DNA of 37,593 nt from JBJXGC01 sp046154545. Lineage in GTDB: Bacteria; Chloroflexota; Dehalococcoidia; Tepidiformales; Tepidiformaceae. The position numbers and the translations under genes are program-made. Positions 31,190-37,593 of this stretch are shown piece after piece; the first letter of the stretch is position 1, and the number at the start of each line of letters is the position of its first letter. The stretch is from NCBI GenBank assembly GCA_046154545.1, contig JBJXGC010000178.1, forward strand, positions 1 to 37,593. The letters run 5' to 3'. The notes below the pieces were generated by a model, which worked only from the letters and a program-made list of their open reading frames with translations, made no database searches and was not told where the DNA came from.

Positions 31190-31508
31190 TCGCGTCATGC
31201 CTGGCGGCGTTCCCCGGCGCGATCGCCGACTGGCCGGGGCTGGGAGCTGCCTGCGGCTATCAGGGCGCCCCCGGCGAGGCCGCCAACCGTCTGCCCCGGG
31301 TGCGGCGTGCTCCGGTTTTACCCCCCCGTTCCCCAACCACCGCCGGCGTTTAACACCGGCGCGGTAGACTCTGATTCGACCGTCACCAAGCCGTTGGGGC
31401 GTTCGCCTACGCAGTTCCATGCGGCTGTACCCACAAGCCGTCCGGGCTGTGCTGACCACGCGCGCGCATCGCCAAATGCCGCAGCCCCACAGATGGAGAC
31501 GACAGGTA
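31190..31508 (+). promoter_or_regulatory. 319-bp intergenic region with promoter and near-palindrome upstream of the RTX gene
   Basis: After pyruvate kinase there is an inverted GATCGCG/CGCGATC pair (31188-31194 and 31218-31224), possibly part of a weak terminator. A near-palindrome, CCGG-c-GTT-t-AAC-a-CCGG (31343-31359), lies just upstream of a TAGACT -10-like box (31365-31370). The remaining 138 bp before the RTX start show a GGAGACGACAGG ribosome region and no convincing gene. The palindrome covers the -35 area and could be an operator. Confidence 0.5.
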
Positions 31509-32930
31509 ATGAGAAGAAAAGCGGCAATGCTGGCGCTATGCATGATCGTGTGCGCCGCCGGCACAGCAATCGCCGGTCCCGGCGCAGTCCGGGGCCAGGT
31601 AGCTTCGAGTCCCCCCTACAGCGACGGCGCAGGGAGAGAGTGGCGCCAACTCACCGAGACCACCGGCCTGAGTTGGGCACAGGTGGCCACCGTCTGTCCC
31701 CAGGACGGCCTCACCCAGTGCTCGGGCTCCGTTGGCGGGCGGGACCTCACCGGCTGGACATGGGCCACGGGGGACCAACTCCTCGCCCTCCTTCAGCAGT
31801 TCGACCCCACCATCTCGTGGGCGAACCCGGTGGTGGGGCTCGGTGGGGGAATAGGATTCCTTAACGTCTTCCGGCCGACCGCCTGGTTCGCGAACACCTA
31901 CTCCGCCTGGGAGAGCGCCAGCGGCTGGAGCGCCTCCAAAGATGCCGCAGGCCTGCCTATCAGCGCTGGAGCCGACTTCAGCCATCCGCCGATTTCCGGC
32001 GCCCTCGGTATCGGCAGTGGACCCGAAGGCGCCAGCGCGGCCCACGGCGTCTTCCTCTTCCGGCAGGCTGGTCTGGATTACTCCCCGCCGATCATCCAGT
32101 CCAACATCGACGGCACTCTCGGGATGAACGGCTGGTACGTTTCCGATCTCACCGTGTCCTGGACGATCACCGACCCCGAGAGTGCCATCACCGCCACGAC
32201 AGGCTGCGAACCATCGACGGTGACCGCGGACACCGCCGGTGTGCTCTTCACCTGCACGGCCACCTCTCAGGCGGCCACCGCCTCAGCCTCAGTCAGCGTG
32301 AAGCGCGACGCCACTCCCCCGGGCGTCGTCTGCAACGCCGCTCCCACCTTCACCCTCGGTCAGCCCGGCGCGCAGGTCACCGCTTCGGTCACAGACGGCC
32401 TTTCCGGTGCGCTTTCGGCAACGGCGTCAGCGGCGGCCAATGTCTCGAGTGGTGGTTCTTTCTCGGTCGATGTCATCGGTCGAGATCGCGCAGGAAATAC
32501 GGCCGAGGCACGCTGCGGCTACACCGTGATTGTCCCCACCTGCCAGGGATACACGCCCACCATCCTCGGCACGGCCGGCAATGACAGCATCACCGGGACG
32601 GCTAACCGCGACGTTATCCTCGCGCTCGGGGGCAACGACACCATTTCCGCGATGGGTGGCGACGACATCATCTGTGGCGGCGACGGGGCCGACTACATCG
32701 ATGGCGGTTCCGGCAACGACCTCATCAACGGCGGTAACGGGGGCGACACCGTTTACGGCCAGGCGGGCAAGGACACCTTGCTCGGCGGGGCCGACAACGA
32801 CATGCTCGATGGCGGCGATGGGGACGACACGCTGGACGGCGAGGCCGGTCAGGATGCGCTCTACGGCCAGGGCGGCAAGGATAGGTGCCGTAGCGGCGAA
32901 GTGCGCGCCAGCAGCTGCGACCCGTACTAA
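31509..32930 (+). CDS. Secreted RTX-type calcium-binding repeat protein
   Basis: This 473-aa protein has a signal peptide (MRRKAAMLALCMIVCAAGTA, cleavage near AIA). Its N-terminal domain contains WRQLTETTGLSWAQVATVCP and GWTWATGDQLLALLQQF, resembling an extracellular domain shared with PEP-CTERM-type proteins. A beta-sandwich middle region (two 'HYR/bacterial Ig-like' units with Cys pairs) follows. The last 110 residues are glycine-aspartate nonapeptide repeats (GGNDTISAMGGDDIICGGDG, GGSGNDLINGGNGGDTVYGQ and so on), about eight copies, which bind Ca2+ as a parallel beta-roll. No type I secretion genes are nearby; export by Sec is indicated by the signal peptide. Adhesion or surface-layer roles are possible. 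Confidence 0.85.
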   Translation: MRRKAAMLALCMIVCAAGTAIAGPGAVRGQVASSPPYSDGAGREWRQLTETTGLSWAQVATVCPQDGLTQCSGSVGGRDLTGWTWATGDQLLALLQQFDPTISWANPVVGLGGGIGFLNVFRPTAWFANTYSAWESASGWSASKDAAGLPISAGADFSHPPISGALGIGSGPEGASAAHGVFLFRQAGLDYSPPIIQSNIDGTLGMNGWYVSDLTVSWTITDPESAITATTGCEPSTVTADTAGVLFTCTATSQAATASASVSVKRDATPPGVVCNAAPTFTLGQPGAQVTASVTDGLSGALSATASAAANVSSGGSFSVDVIGRDRAGNTAEARCGYTVIVPTCQGYTPTILGTAGNDSITGTANRDVILALGGNDTISAMGGDDIICGGDGADYIDGGSGNDLINGGNGGDTVYGQAGKDTLLGGADNDMLDGGDGDDTLDGEAGQDALYGQGGKDRCRSGEVRASSCDPY

Positions 32931-32961
32931 CGGCTCAAGGGGGCACCAAGGACTGAAGTCA

Positions 32962-32989
32962 AGAGCCGCGACCATACGGTCGCGGCTCT
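32962..32989. terminator. Bidirectional hairpin terminator
   Basis: AGAGCCGCGACC and GGTCGCGGCTCT form a perfect 12-bp stem with loop ATAC between the convergent RTX and degenerate GGDEF genes. There is no U-run on either side. Confidence 0.7.
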
Positions 32990-33031
32990 CCTCGTCCGCC
33001 CTGATTCGGTACAGACCTCAGGGCCCGCCGG

Positions 33032-33775
33032 TCAGGCGGCTTCGCTCCCGAAGACGGGCTGCTCCGCGCGGCGAAGCGGCTTGCACTCTTCGGCGTCGCG
33101 AAGGACGTCGGTGGCGTAGAGGTTCTCCATGTCGTAGACGTGGACCCTCGCCGTGACGGGGACTTCGAGCATCCGGTGGCCATCGCTCACGGCGATAGTG
33201 CCCGGCACGCGCTGGAGGTAGATGAACGCGTTCTCGTAGAGGCATTCGTTCAGCATCACGCAGAACTGCGGCCCACCAAGGTGGGCGATGAAGTCGGACG
33301 TCCGGGTATACCGTTTCAGCACCTGGGCGAGGGCCATCAGGGAGCGCTGCCCGAAAGCCTCGCCCCGCCGCTCAGAAACGTCCGCAAAGGTCTCCATGGT
33401 GAGGATGATCAGGACGAACGGCGTCTCAGTGGTGCGTGCCCGGGGCATCTCGCGGCGGAGCTCCGAGAGGAGGTAGTTCCGGTTCGGCAGGTTATCGAGG
33501 TCGCTCAGGTAGGCTGACCCCTGGAGCCGCGTCATCGCACGGTGGAGCTTCCGGTCGCCGAGGCGCCTGAAGAGGAACATCTGGGCGAGCACCGCCAGGA
33601 ACAGCAACGTGAACCCGGCCGTGGTGACGACCTCCACCAGGGTGGGGTTGGACAATGTCGCATACACCTGCCAGCAGATCACTCCCGCCCAGGCGGCAAG
33701 ACTGACGGCACGGATGGCTGTCCGCCTGACGTTCGCGGGGCTCTGGGTCGGTTCGTTCGGCGTCTCTTTGGGCAT
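33032..33775 (-). CDS. Membrane protein with degenerate GGDEF domain (paralogue of 13136-13915)
   Basis: This 247-aa protein has two membrane helices (about 22-40 and 51-70) and then a GGDEF-like fold. LSDLDNLPNRNYLLSELRRE matches the usual domain start, and FVLIILTMETFADV is the first metal-strand position. The active loop reads LGGPQFCVML where GGDEF is expected, so the enzyme should be inactive. Same size, topology and altered loop as the protein at 13136-13915 (LEGPVF). It is the last gene of the reverse-strand signalling cluster, starting 55 bp after the HDOD gene, so it could sense or bind c-di-GMP-related signals with its neighbours. Confidence 0.75.
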   Translation of the reverse strand: MPKETPNEPTQSPANVRRTAIRAVSLAAWAGVICWQVYATLSNPTLVEVVTTAGFTLLFLAVLAQMFLFRRLGDRKLHRAMTRLQGSAYLSDLDNLPNRNYLLSELRREMPRARTTETPFVLIILTMETFADVSERRGEAFGQRSLMALAQVLKRYTRTSDFIAHLGGPQFCVMLNECLYENAFIYLQRVPGTIAVSDGHRMLEVPVTARVHVYDMENLYATDVLRDAEECKPLRRAEQPVFGSEAA

Positions 33776-33830
33776 CTCAGCAGTTCCTTCTTGTCACGTC
33801 TTTGCGCGCCTGGCCTGTCGCGCGATGGGG

Positions 33831-34802
33831 TCAGGCTACGTTGAGTTCCGCCTCGCCGGCTTTCCGATCGACAAGCGGTTCCGGTTCGTCGCGCGGGATT
33901 GCGTACCACTGCGGCGGCCGCGCCGAGACGTGGATCAGGAAGGCCCGGGCTTTTTCCTGGAGGGTGGCAAGTCCACCGTGGACGCGTGTGAGCGCCTCTT
34001 CGGCCTGGCGCGGCAGCGGGTCCTGGCAGTGCCGCTCGGGGAGCTTCACCCAGTCGAAGCCAGCCGCCATGCCCACCCGGTTACAGGCGAGGTCGGCGGC
34101 GTGCAGGAGTTCGTCGAGGCCGTGGAGTTCGTCGCCGCGGAGCGGTGCATGGTGGCCGCGGATGGCGGTGGCGAGCGCGTCGGGGAACTTCCAGCGATGG
34201 GCAAGACGTGCACCAATCGCTTCGTGGGTCACGCCGAAGGTATGAAGCTCGGCCTCGCGGAAGGTTCGTCCTTCGTGGGTCACGAGTTCGACGGTGTCCC
34301 GGAAGAGGTCCGGTTCGACGAGCATCATCGCGAGCTTGCCAACGTCGTGGATGACGCCGGCCGTGAAGGCGTCCTCGGGCCGGGCGATGCGCGTTGCTCG
34401 TGCGATCGCCTCCGCAACCAGGCCGACCGTCACGTTGTGGGCCCAGAACAGGTCGCGGGAGAAGCCAGGCATGTCAGGCACCTTGAGGGCGTCCATCACC
34501 CCCGCCGCGATGGCGACCGAGCGCACGGTCTTCGTGCCGAGCAAGACCACCGCTTCGCGGACGGTGCTGATGCGCCGGGCATAGCCGTAGTAGGCGGAGT
34601 TCGAAAGGCGAAGGAGCCTGGCCGTCAGTGCCGGGTCGGCGCTAATGACAGCGGCGAGGTCCATCGTGGACGAACGCTCGTCTTCGGCGAGGGAGATCGC
34701 CCTGGCCGCGACGGGCTTGAGGGGCGCCAGCTCGGTCGTGCGGTTGACGATGTTCCGAAGCCGGTTCTGAGCGCCGAAATCGACGGGGTCGGTCGTGCTC
34801 AT
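33831..34802 (-). CDS. HDOD-domain signalling protein
   Basis: This 323-aa protein has an HDOD domain. LKPVAARAISLAEDERSSTM leads to DPALTARLLRLSNSAYYGYA, STVREAVVLLGTKTVRSVAI and the HD-like VIHDVGKLAMMLV, then the helical FGVTHEAIGARLAHRWKFPD. HDOD proteins lack intact phosphohydrolase sites and often act as adaptors in bacterial signalling, motility or c-di-GMP circuits. The start ATG overlaps the stop of the upstream PAS-GGDEF gene (ATGA), so the two are co-translated. Its substrate or partner is not shown by sequence. Confidence 0.85.
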   Translation of the reverse strand: MSTTDPVDFGAQNRLRNIVNRTTELAPLKPVAARAISLAEDERSSTMDLAAVISADPALTARLLRLSNSAYYGYARRISTVREAVVLLGTKTVRSVAIAAGVMDALKVPDMPGFSRDLFWAHNVTVGLVAEAIARATRIARPEDAFTAGVIHDVGKLAMMLVEPDLFRDTVELVTHEGRTFREAELHTFGVTHEAIGARLAHRWKFPDALATAIRGHHAPLRGDELHGLDELLHAADLACNRVGMAAGFDWVKLPERHCQDPLPRQAEEALTRVHGGLATLQEKARAFLIHVSARPPQWYAIPRDEPEPLVDRKAGEAELNVA

Positions 34803-35770
34803 GCCACGTTCCTTTCTGCCACGTTCGGGAGGCCGGCAACCTGGTTACGGCCCTCGCGCTTGGCCACCAGGAGGTGGTCGTCAGCGAGACGGATGGCGTC
34901 TGGCAGATTCCCGGCGCACCCCGGGACTGCCGCCACGCCACCGGAGATGGTGACGCTTACGGTGAGGTGGGCGTCGATCGTGAAACGCTCGCCGGCCACC
35001 GCCAGGCGCACCCGTTCAGCGAACCCGGCCACAGCGGCCAGGTCGGCCGTGGGCAGAAACGCGATGAACTCCTCACCGCCGAACCGGGCAACGAGGTCGC
35101 GCTGGCGAGCCGTGCGGCCGATCACGCGGGCCACACCGGCGAGCACTTCGTCACCAACCAGGTGGCCGTAGGAGTCGTTCACCGCCTTGAAGTGGTCGAT
35201 ATCAAACAGCGCGACGCCGAAGCGGGCGTGGGCGGGGCCCGCCCCGAGCATGAAGCTCTCGATGGCCTCAATTGCGCTGCCCCGGTTGAGGAGGCCTGTC
35301 AGCTGATCATGGCGGGCCACGTGGTCCAGCGTGCCGACGAGGTCGTTGAGGCGGCGGTTGCTGTCCCGGAGCGTGTCTTCGATGCTGCGCACCGTCGTGT
35401 GGTCGCGCACGTAGTAGACCGTGCCGAGATGGGTGCCGCCGCGGTCCCGTAGACGGGCGGCGGAAATCGCCGCGATGAAGTGGGCCCGGTCCTTGCGGGC
35501 GGCCGCCACCTCGGTGTTCACCAGGGACTGTTCGGCGGCGAGGCGTGTGCGAAACCGCGTGTAGTCCGGCTCGCTCGCGAAGAGGGCGACCAACGAATGG
35601 CCGAGGACATCGATCGGCGGGAAGCCGAAGATCGCCTCGCTCGCCCCCGTGTACAGCGTGATGCGGTCATCCGCGTCCGTCAGGATGACGCCGTCGGGGC
35701 AGGCGAACAGCAGCCCCTGAAGCGATTCCGCGTCTGACAGGACTGACAGGAAGTCGGGCTCCGTCGGCAC
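34799..35770 (-). CDS. PAS-GGDEF diguanylate cyclase
   Basis: This 323-aa soluble protein has a PAS domain (about 12-130, with ACPDGVILTDADDRITLYTG and ASEAIFGF) followed by a GGDEF domain. DQLTGLLNRGSAIEAIESFM, VALFDIDHFKAVNDSYGHLV and the active loop RFGGEEF are intact, and an RxxD inhibitory site (RQRD) sits exactly five residues before GGEEF. So c-di-GMP synthesis with product feedback is expected. GTG 35770 has GGAGG 9 nt upstream. It is the first gene of the GGDEF-HDOD-degenerate GGDEF operon, giving the only active cyclase in this window. Confidence 0.9.
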   Translation of the reverse strand: MPTEPDFLSVLSDAESLQGLLFACPDGVILTDADDRITLYTGASEAIFGFPPIDVLGHSLVALFASEPDYTRFRTRLAAEQSLVNTEVAAARKDRAHFIAAISAARLRDRGGTHLGTVYYVRDHTTVRSIEDTLRDSNRRLNDLVGTLDHVARHDQLTGLLNRGSAIEAIESFMLGAGPAHARFGVALFDIDHFKAVNDSYGHLVGDEVLAGVARVIGRTARQRDLVARFGGEEFIAFLPTADLAAVAGFAERVRLAVAGERFTIDAHLTVSVTISGGVAAVPGCAGNLPDAIRLADDHLLVAKREGRNQVAGLPNVAERNVA

Positions 35771-35953
35771 CAGTATGACCCTCCACAGGTGGTCTCCATG
35801 GGTATCGACATCCCCGGCCGCCCCGTGAAGCGTCTGCAGGCAGGGTTATCCCCAGTTTCTGTGGCGCACGCGGCGGGCGAGATGCTGCGGTGGCCGGCTC
35901 GTCTGGTGGCTGGGGCGAGCGGACGGTTGGGCGAATGCGCTTCGGCGGACTCG

Positions 35954-36145
35954 TCAGGAGAGCGAGTCGAGCAGCTTCTGGGAGGCTTCCCTGATCTCGG
36001 CCACGGCGTCGTTGAAGGCCGCTTCGTTCCGCTTCGCCGGCGCCCGGTAGCCGCTGATCTTGCGGACGAACTGGAGTGCGGCCGCCTCGACTTCGTCATC
36101 AGCCACCGGCTCCGGCCGGCGCAGCTGCTTAATGCTTCGGCACAT
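35954..36145 (-). CDS. DUF2277 family small protein
   Basis: This 63-aa protein reads MCRSIKQLRRPEPVADDEVE and then AAALQFVRKISGYRAPAKRN, EAAFNDAVAEIREASQKLLD, matching DUF2277 by the MCRxIK start, the LQFVRKxSG segment and the AFNxAV helix. Function is unknown in the family. Start ATG 36145 is the family's usual N-terminus; a longer reading frame upstream is not homologous. A TACAAT -10 box (36157-36152) ends 6 nt before the ATG, so the transcript should be leaderless. Confidence 0.85.
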   Translation of the reverse strand: MCRSIKQLRRPEPVADDEVEAAALQFVRKISGYRAPAKRNEAAFNDAVAEIREASQKLLDSLS

Positions 36146-36151
36146 GAGGGC

Positions 36152-36157
36152 ATTGTA
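36152..36157 (-). promoter_or_regulatory. -10 element of the DUF2277 gene (leaderless)
   Basis: TACAAT on the reverse strand lies 6 nt before the start codon at 36145, with no Shine-Dalgarno sequence between. Confidence 0.5.
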
Positions 36158-36216
36158 TCGCGCGCTGGCCTGGCCGCGCCGGGCGTGACGGGTGAACGCG
36201 CACGGCCCGCCTGTGT

Positions 36217-36222
36217 TGTAAT
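36217..36222 (+). promoter_or_regulatory. -10-like element of the nitroreductase gene
   Basis: TGTAAT at this position lies 9 nt before an in-frame ATG at 36232 and 30 nt before ATG 36253, which has GAGGAG upstream. The divergent DUF2277 promoter is about 60 bp away. Confidence 0.4.
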
Positions 36223-36252
36223 GCGCACCATATGCCCAGAGGAGCACCACCC

Positions 36253-36897
36253 ATGGCCTTCGACCTTGCAAGCGTCGATCACATCCTTACCACCACCCGT
36301 TCCGTCCGCAAGCGGCTCGACTTCAGCAAGCCGGTCGAGCGCAAGGTCATCGAGGAGTGCATCGAGATCGCCCTCCAGGCGCCGAGCGGTTCGAACCGCC
36401 AGGGCTGGCACTTCGTGGTCATCACCGACGCCGCAAAGCGCAAGGCGATTGCGGATGTCTATAAGACGCTCTTCGAGGCCTACGCCAACGCTGGCCCGGC
36501 GGTGGAGTACCCCGAGAGCGACCCGCGCCACAGTCAGCAGCCGCGGGTGCGCGAGTCAGCTGTTTACCTGGCGGAGCACATGCACGAATGCCCCGTGTTC
36601 ATCATCCCCTGCATCGAAGGACGCACGGAGGGGGCGGCGTCCGGCACTCAGGCTGGCTTCTGGGGCTCAATCCTGCCGGCCGCCTGGTCGCTGATGATCG
36701 CCCTCCGATCGCGCGGCCTCGGCACGGCGTGGACCACCATCCACCTCGGCCGTGAGAAGGAGGTCTCCGAACTCCTGGGCATCCCGGCGAACGTCGCCCA
36801 GGCCGCCCTCTTCCCCGTCGCCTACTTCACGGGCGAGGACTTCAAGCTCGCCGAACGGCTGCCGGTGGACACGGTCACGCACTGGGACAAGTGGTAG
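36253..36897 (+). CDS. Nitroreductase family flavoprotein
   Basis: This 214-aa protein starts with the FMN-binding pattern TTTRSVRKRLDFSKPVERKV and IEECIEIALQAPSGSNRQGW, and continues WHFVVITDAAKRKAI. A C-terminal GLGTAWTTIHLGREKEVSEL and LGIPANVAQAALFPVAYFTG complete the NADH/FMN nitroreductase fold. Members reduce nitro, quinone or other acceptors with FMN and NAD(P)H; the substrate is not identified. ATG 36253 is preferred for its GAGGAG; ATG 36232 adds seven residues. It is divergent from the DUF2277 gene. Confidence 0.9.
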   Translation: MAFDLASVDHILTTTRSVRKRLDFSKPVERKVIEECIEIALQAPSGSNRQGWHFVVITDAAKRKAIADVYKTLFEAYANAGPAVEYPESDPRHSQQPRVRESAVYLAEHMHECPVFIIPCIEGRTEGAASGTQAGFWGSILPAAWSLMIALRSRGLGTAWTTIHLGREKEVSELLGIPANVAQAALFPVAYFTGEDFKLAERLPVDTVTHWDKW

Positions 36898-37070
36898 CAG
36901 CGGCGCCGGGAAGGGGTTGAGCGGAGCGCGGCCCCGAGCCCGGCCGTGAGGCCGCTCCGAAGCCGAGCGACAGCGAGGGACGAAGTACGAATGCCCGTGG
37001 CCGTGCGTTCTCCGTTGACTGGACGAGCGGCCTCCCGGCCGCGCTCCGATCCACGAGGAACGCGCGGTAC

Positions 37071-37361
37071 TCATGCGACGCGGATGGCATCACGTTCCAC
37101 GTACGGCCTGACTGCCGGGCGAAGGTCTTTCGCGGGGACGAAGTCCACCTTCTGGCCAAGGAGGTCCTCGATGAAGAATCGCACACCACAGTAGCGGTCG
37201 TAGGAAAGCCGTCCCTCGAATTCGACGAGGACGTCGAGGTCGCTATCGTCGCGCGCTTCGTCGCGGGCGACCGAGCCGAAGATCGAAAGCGACTTCACGC
37301 CGAACCGGGCGAACTCGCCCTTGTGCTCGCCGAGGACCCGTAAGACATGGTCGCGCCGCAT
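37071..37361 (-). CDS. MNT-type minimal nucleotidyltransferase
   Basis: This 96-aa protein carries the nucleotidyltransferase signature GSVARDEARDDSDLDVLVEF (GSxAR...SDxDxxV), followed by LSYDRYCGVRFFIEDLLGQK and VDFVPAKDLRPAV. These are the antitoxin halves of MNT-HEPN toxin-antitoxin pairs, which adenylylate the HEPN toxin. No HEPN gene follows within the window on this strand, so it is an orphan or its partner is upstream past the edge. A TACACT -10 box (37373-37368) ends 6 nt before ATG 37361; an extended frame to 37415 would include that promoter. Confidence 0.88.
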   Translation of the reverse strand: MRRDHVLRVLGEHKGEFARFGVKSLSIFGSVARDEARDDSDLDVLVEFEGRLSYDRYCGVRFFIEDLLGQKVDFVPAKDLRPAVRPYVERDAIRVA

Positions 37362-37367
37362 TAGCCA

Positions 37368-37373
37368 AGTGTA
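37368..37373 (-). promoter_or_regulatory. -10 element of the MNT gene (leaderless)
   Basis: TACACT on the reverse strand ends 6 nt before the MNT ATG at 37361; no ribosome site intervenes. Confidence 0.5.
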
Positions 37374-37402
37374 GCACCCTCCTAAGGGCGCGTAGACGAA
37401 CG

Positions 37403-37593
37403 GGGTGCGGTTCATAGTTTTGCGTACCGGCGGTTAGGCGGAATAGGAATCCGAGGTGGCCTGAGCGGCCTGTCCGTAGCGCGCGCGTGAGCAAGCGCCG
37501 CGATGGTAGCCGGGGCGAGGAGGTGAGCGCTCACCGGCATCGCCCCGATCACCATCCCAGCACTCCTTCACAGTCGTGCTACTGGACGAGGCG
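37403..37593 (+). repeat. 190-bp dispersed repeat, copy 2 (reaches window edge)
   Basis: Same orientation as 28304-28493 and about 96% identical (seven differences, including one extra T in a T-run). The central palindrome GGTGAGCGCTCACC is perfect here, whereas copy 1 has one G-U type change. It lies upstream of the MNT gene and is cut by the end of the window, so the true right boundary is unknown. Confidence 0.85.

Noticed and set aside
35846..35854. TTATCCCCA resembling a DnaA box
   Set aside because: A single near match without clustering, AT-rich DNA or dnaA/dnaN neighbours; not an origin.

Overview
This is a high-GC bacterial window of densely packed, mostly housekeeping and regulatory genes. 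GTG and TTG starts are common, as are 4-bp start/stop overlaps. The gene mix points to a Chloroflexota (Dehalococcoidia-like) or similar lineage: gatB, a YvcK with an N-terminal membrane part, a cobalamin-riboswitch ECF transporter, FDOR-type flavin proteins, and lone genes whose start codon lies 6-8 nt after a TACACT-like -10 box. The lineage is an inference from gene content; there is no rRNA here to confirm it.

Layout. Positions 1-171 are the 3' end of selD. It is followed by a reverse-strand higBA toxin-antitoxin cassette that is bracketed by two near-identical copies of the selD 3' end. From 1.05 to 13.9 kb the forward strand carries gatB, yvcK, secG, an oligopeptide-type binding protein, a SAM hydrolase, fmt, rlmN, queA, an alpha/beta hydrolase, two enzymes of flavin/redox type and a degenerate GGDEF membrane protein. 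Then come a terminator, tRNA-Gly(CCC) and an FDOR-like protein. From 14.6 to 18.4 kb the reverse strand carries two crotonases and a PhoP/PhoR-like two-component system. A PHO-box-like direct repeat lies between that system and a divergent TlpA-like thioredoxin.

From 19.5 to 26.9 kb is the most distinctive part. A cobalamin riboswitch with its terminator precedes a secreted alpha/alpha-toroid protein, an ECF T component, a fused ECF double ATPase, a secreted DUF4430-like protein and an ECF S component. These are followed by a histidine phosphatase and a rhomboid protease. The two secreted proteins look like the separated alpha and beta domains of animal intrinsic factor/transcobalamin, each tethered by a Thr/Pro/Ala-rich stalk and a C-terminal helix, next to a dedicated importer.

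From 26.9 to 37.6 kb are a sigma-factor-like/transmembrane/beta-sandwich fusion, a 190-bp repeat, an SCP2-like protein, an unknown protein, pyruvate kinase and a secreted RTX-repeat protein. A reverse-strand signalling operon (PAS-GGDEF, HDOD, degenerate GGDEF) follows, then a DUF2277 protein, a nitroreductase, an orphan MNT nucleotidyltransferase, and a second copy of the 190-bp repeat at the window edge.
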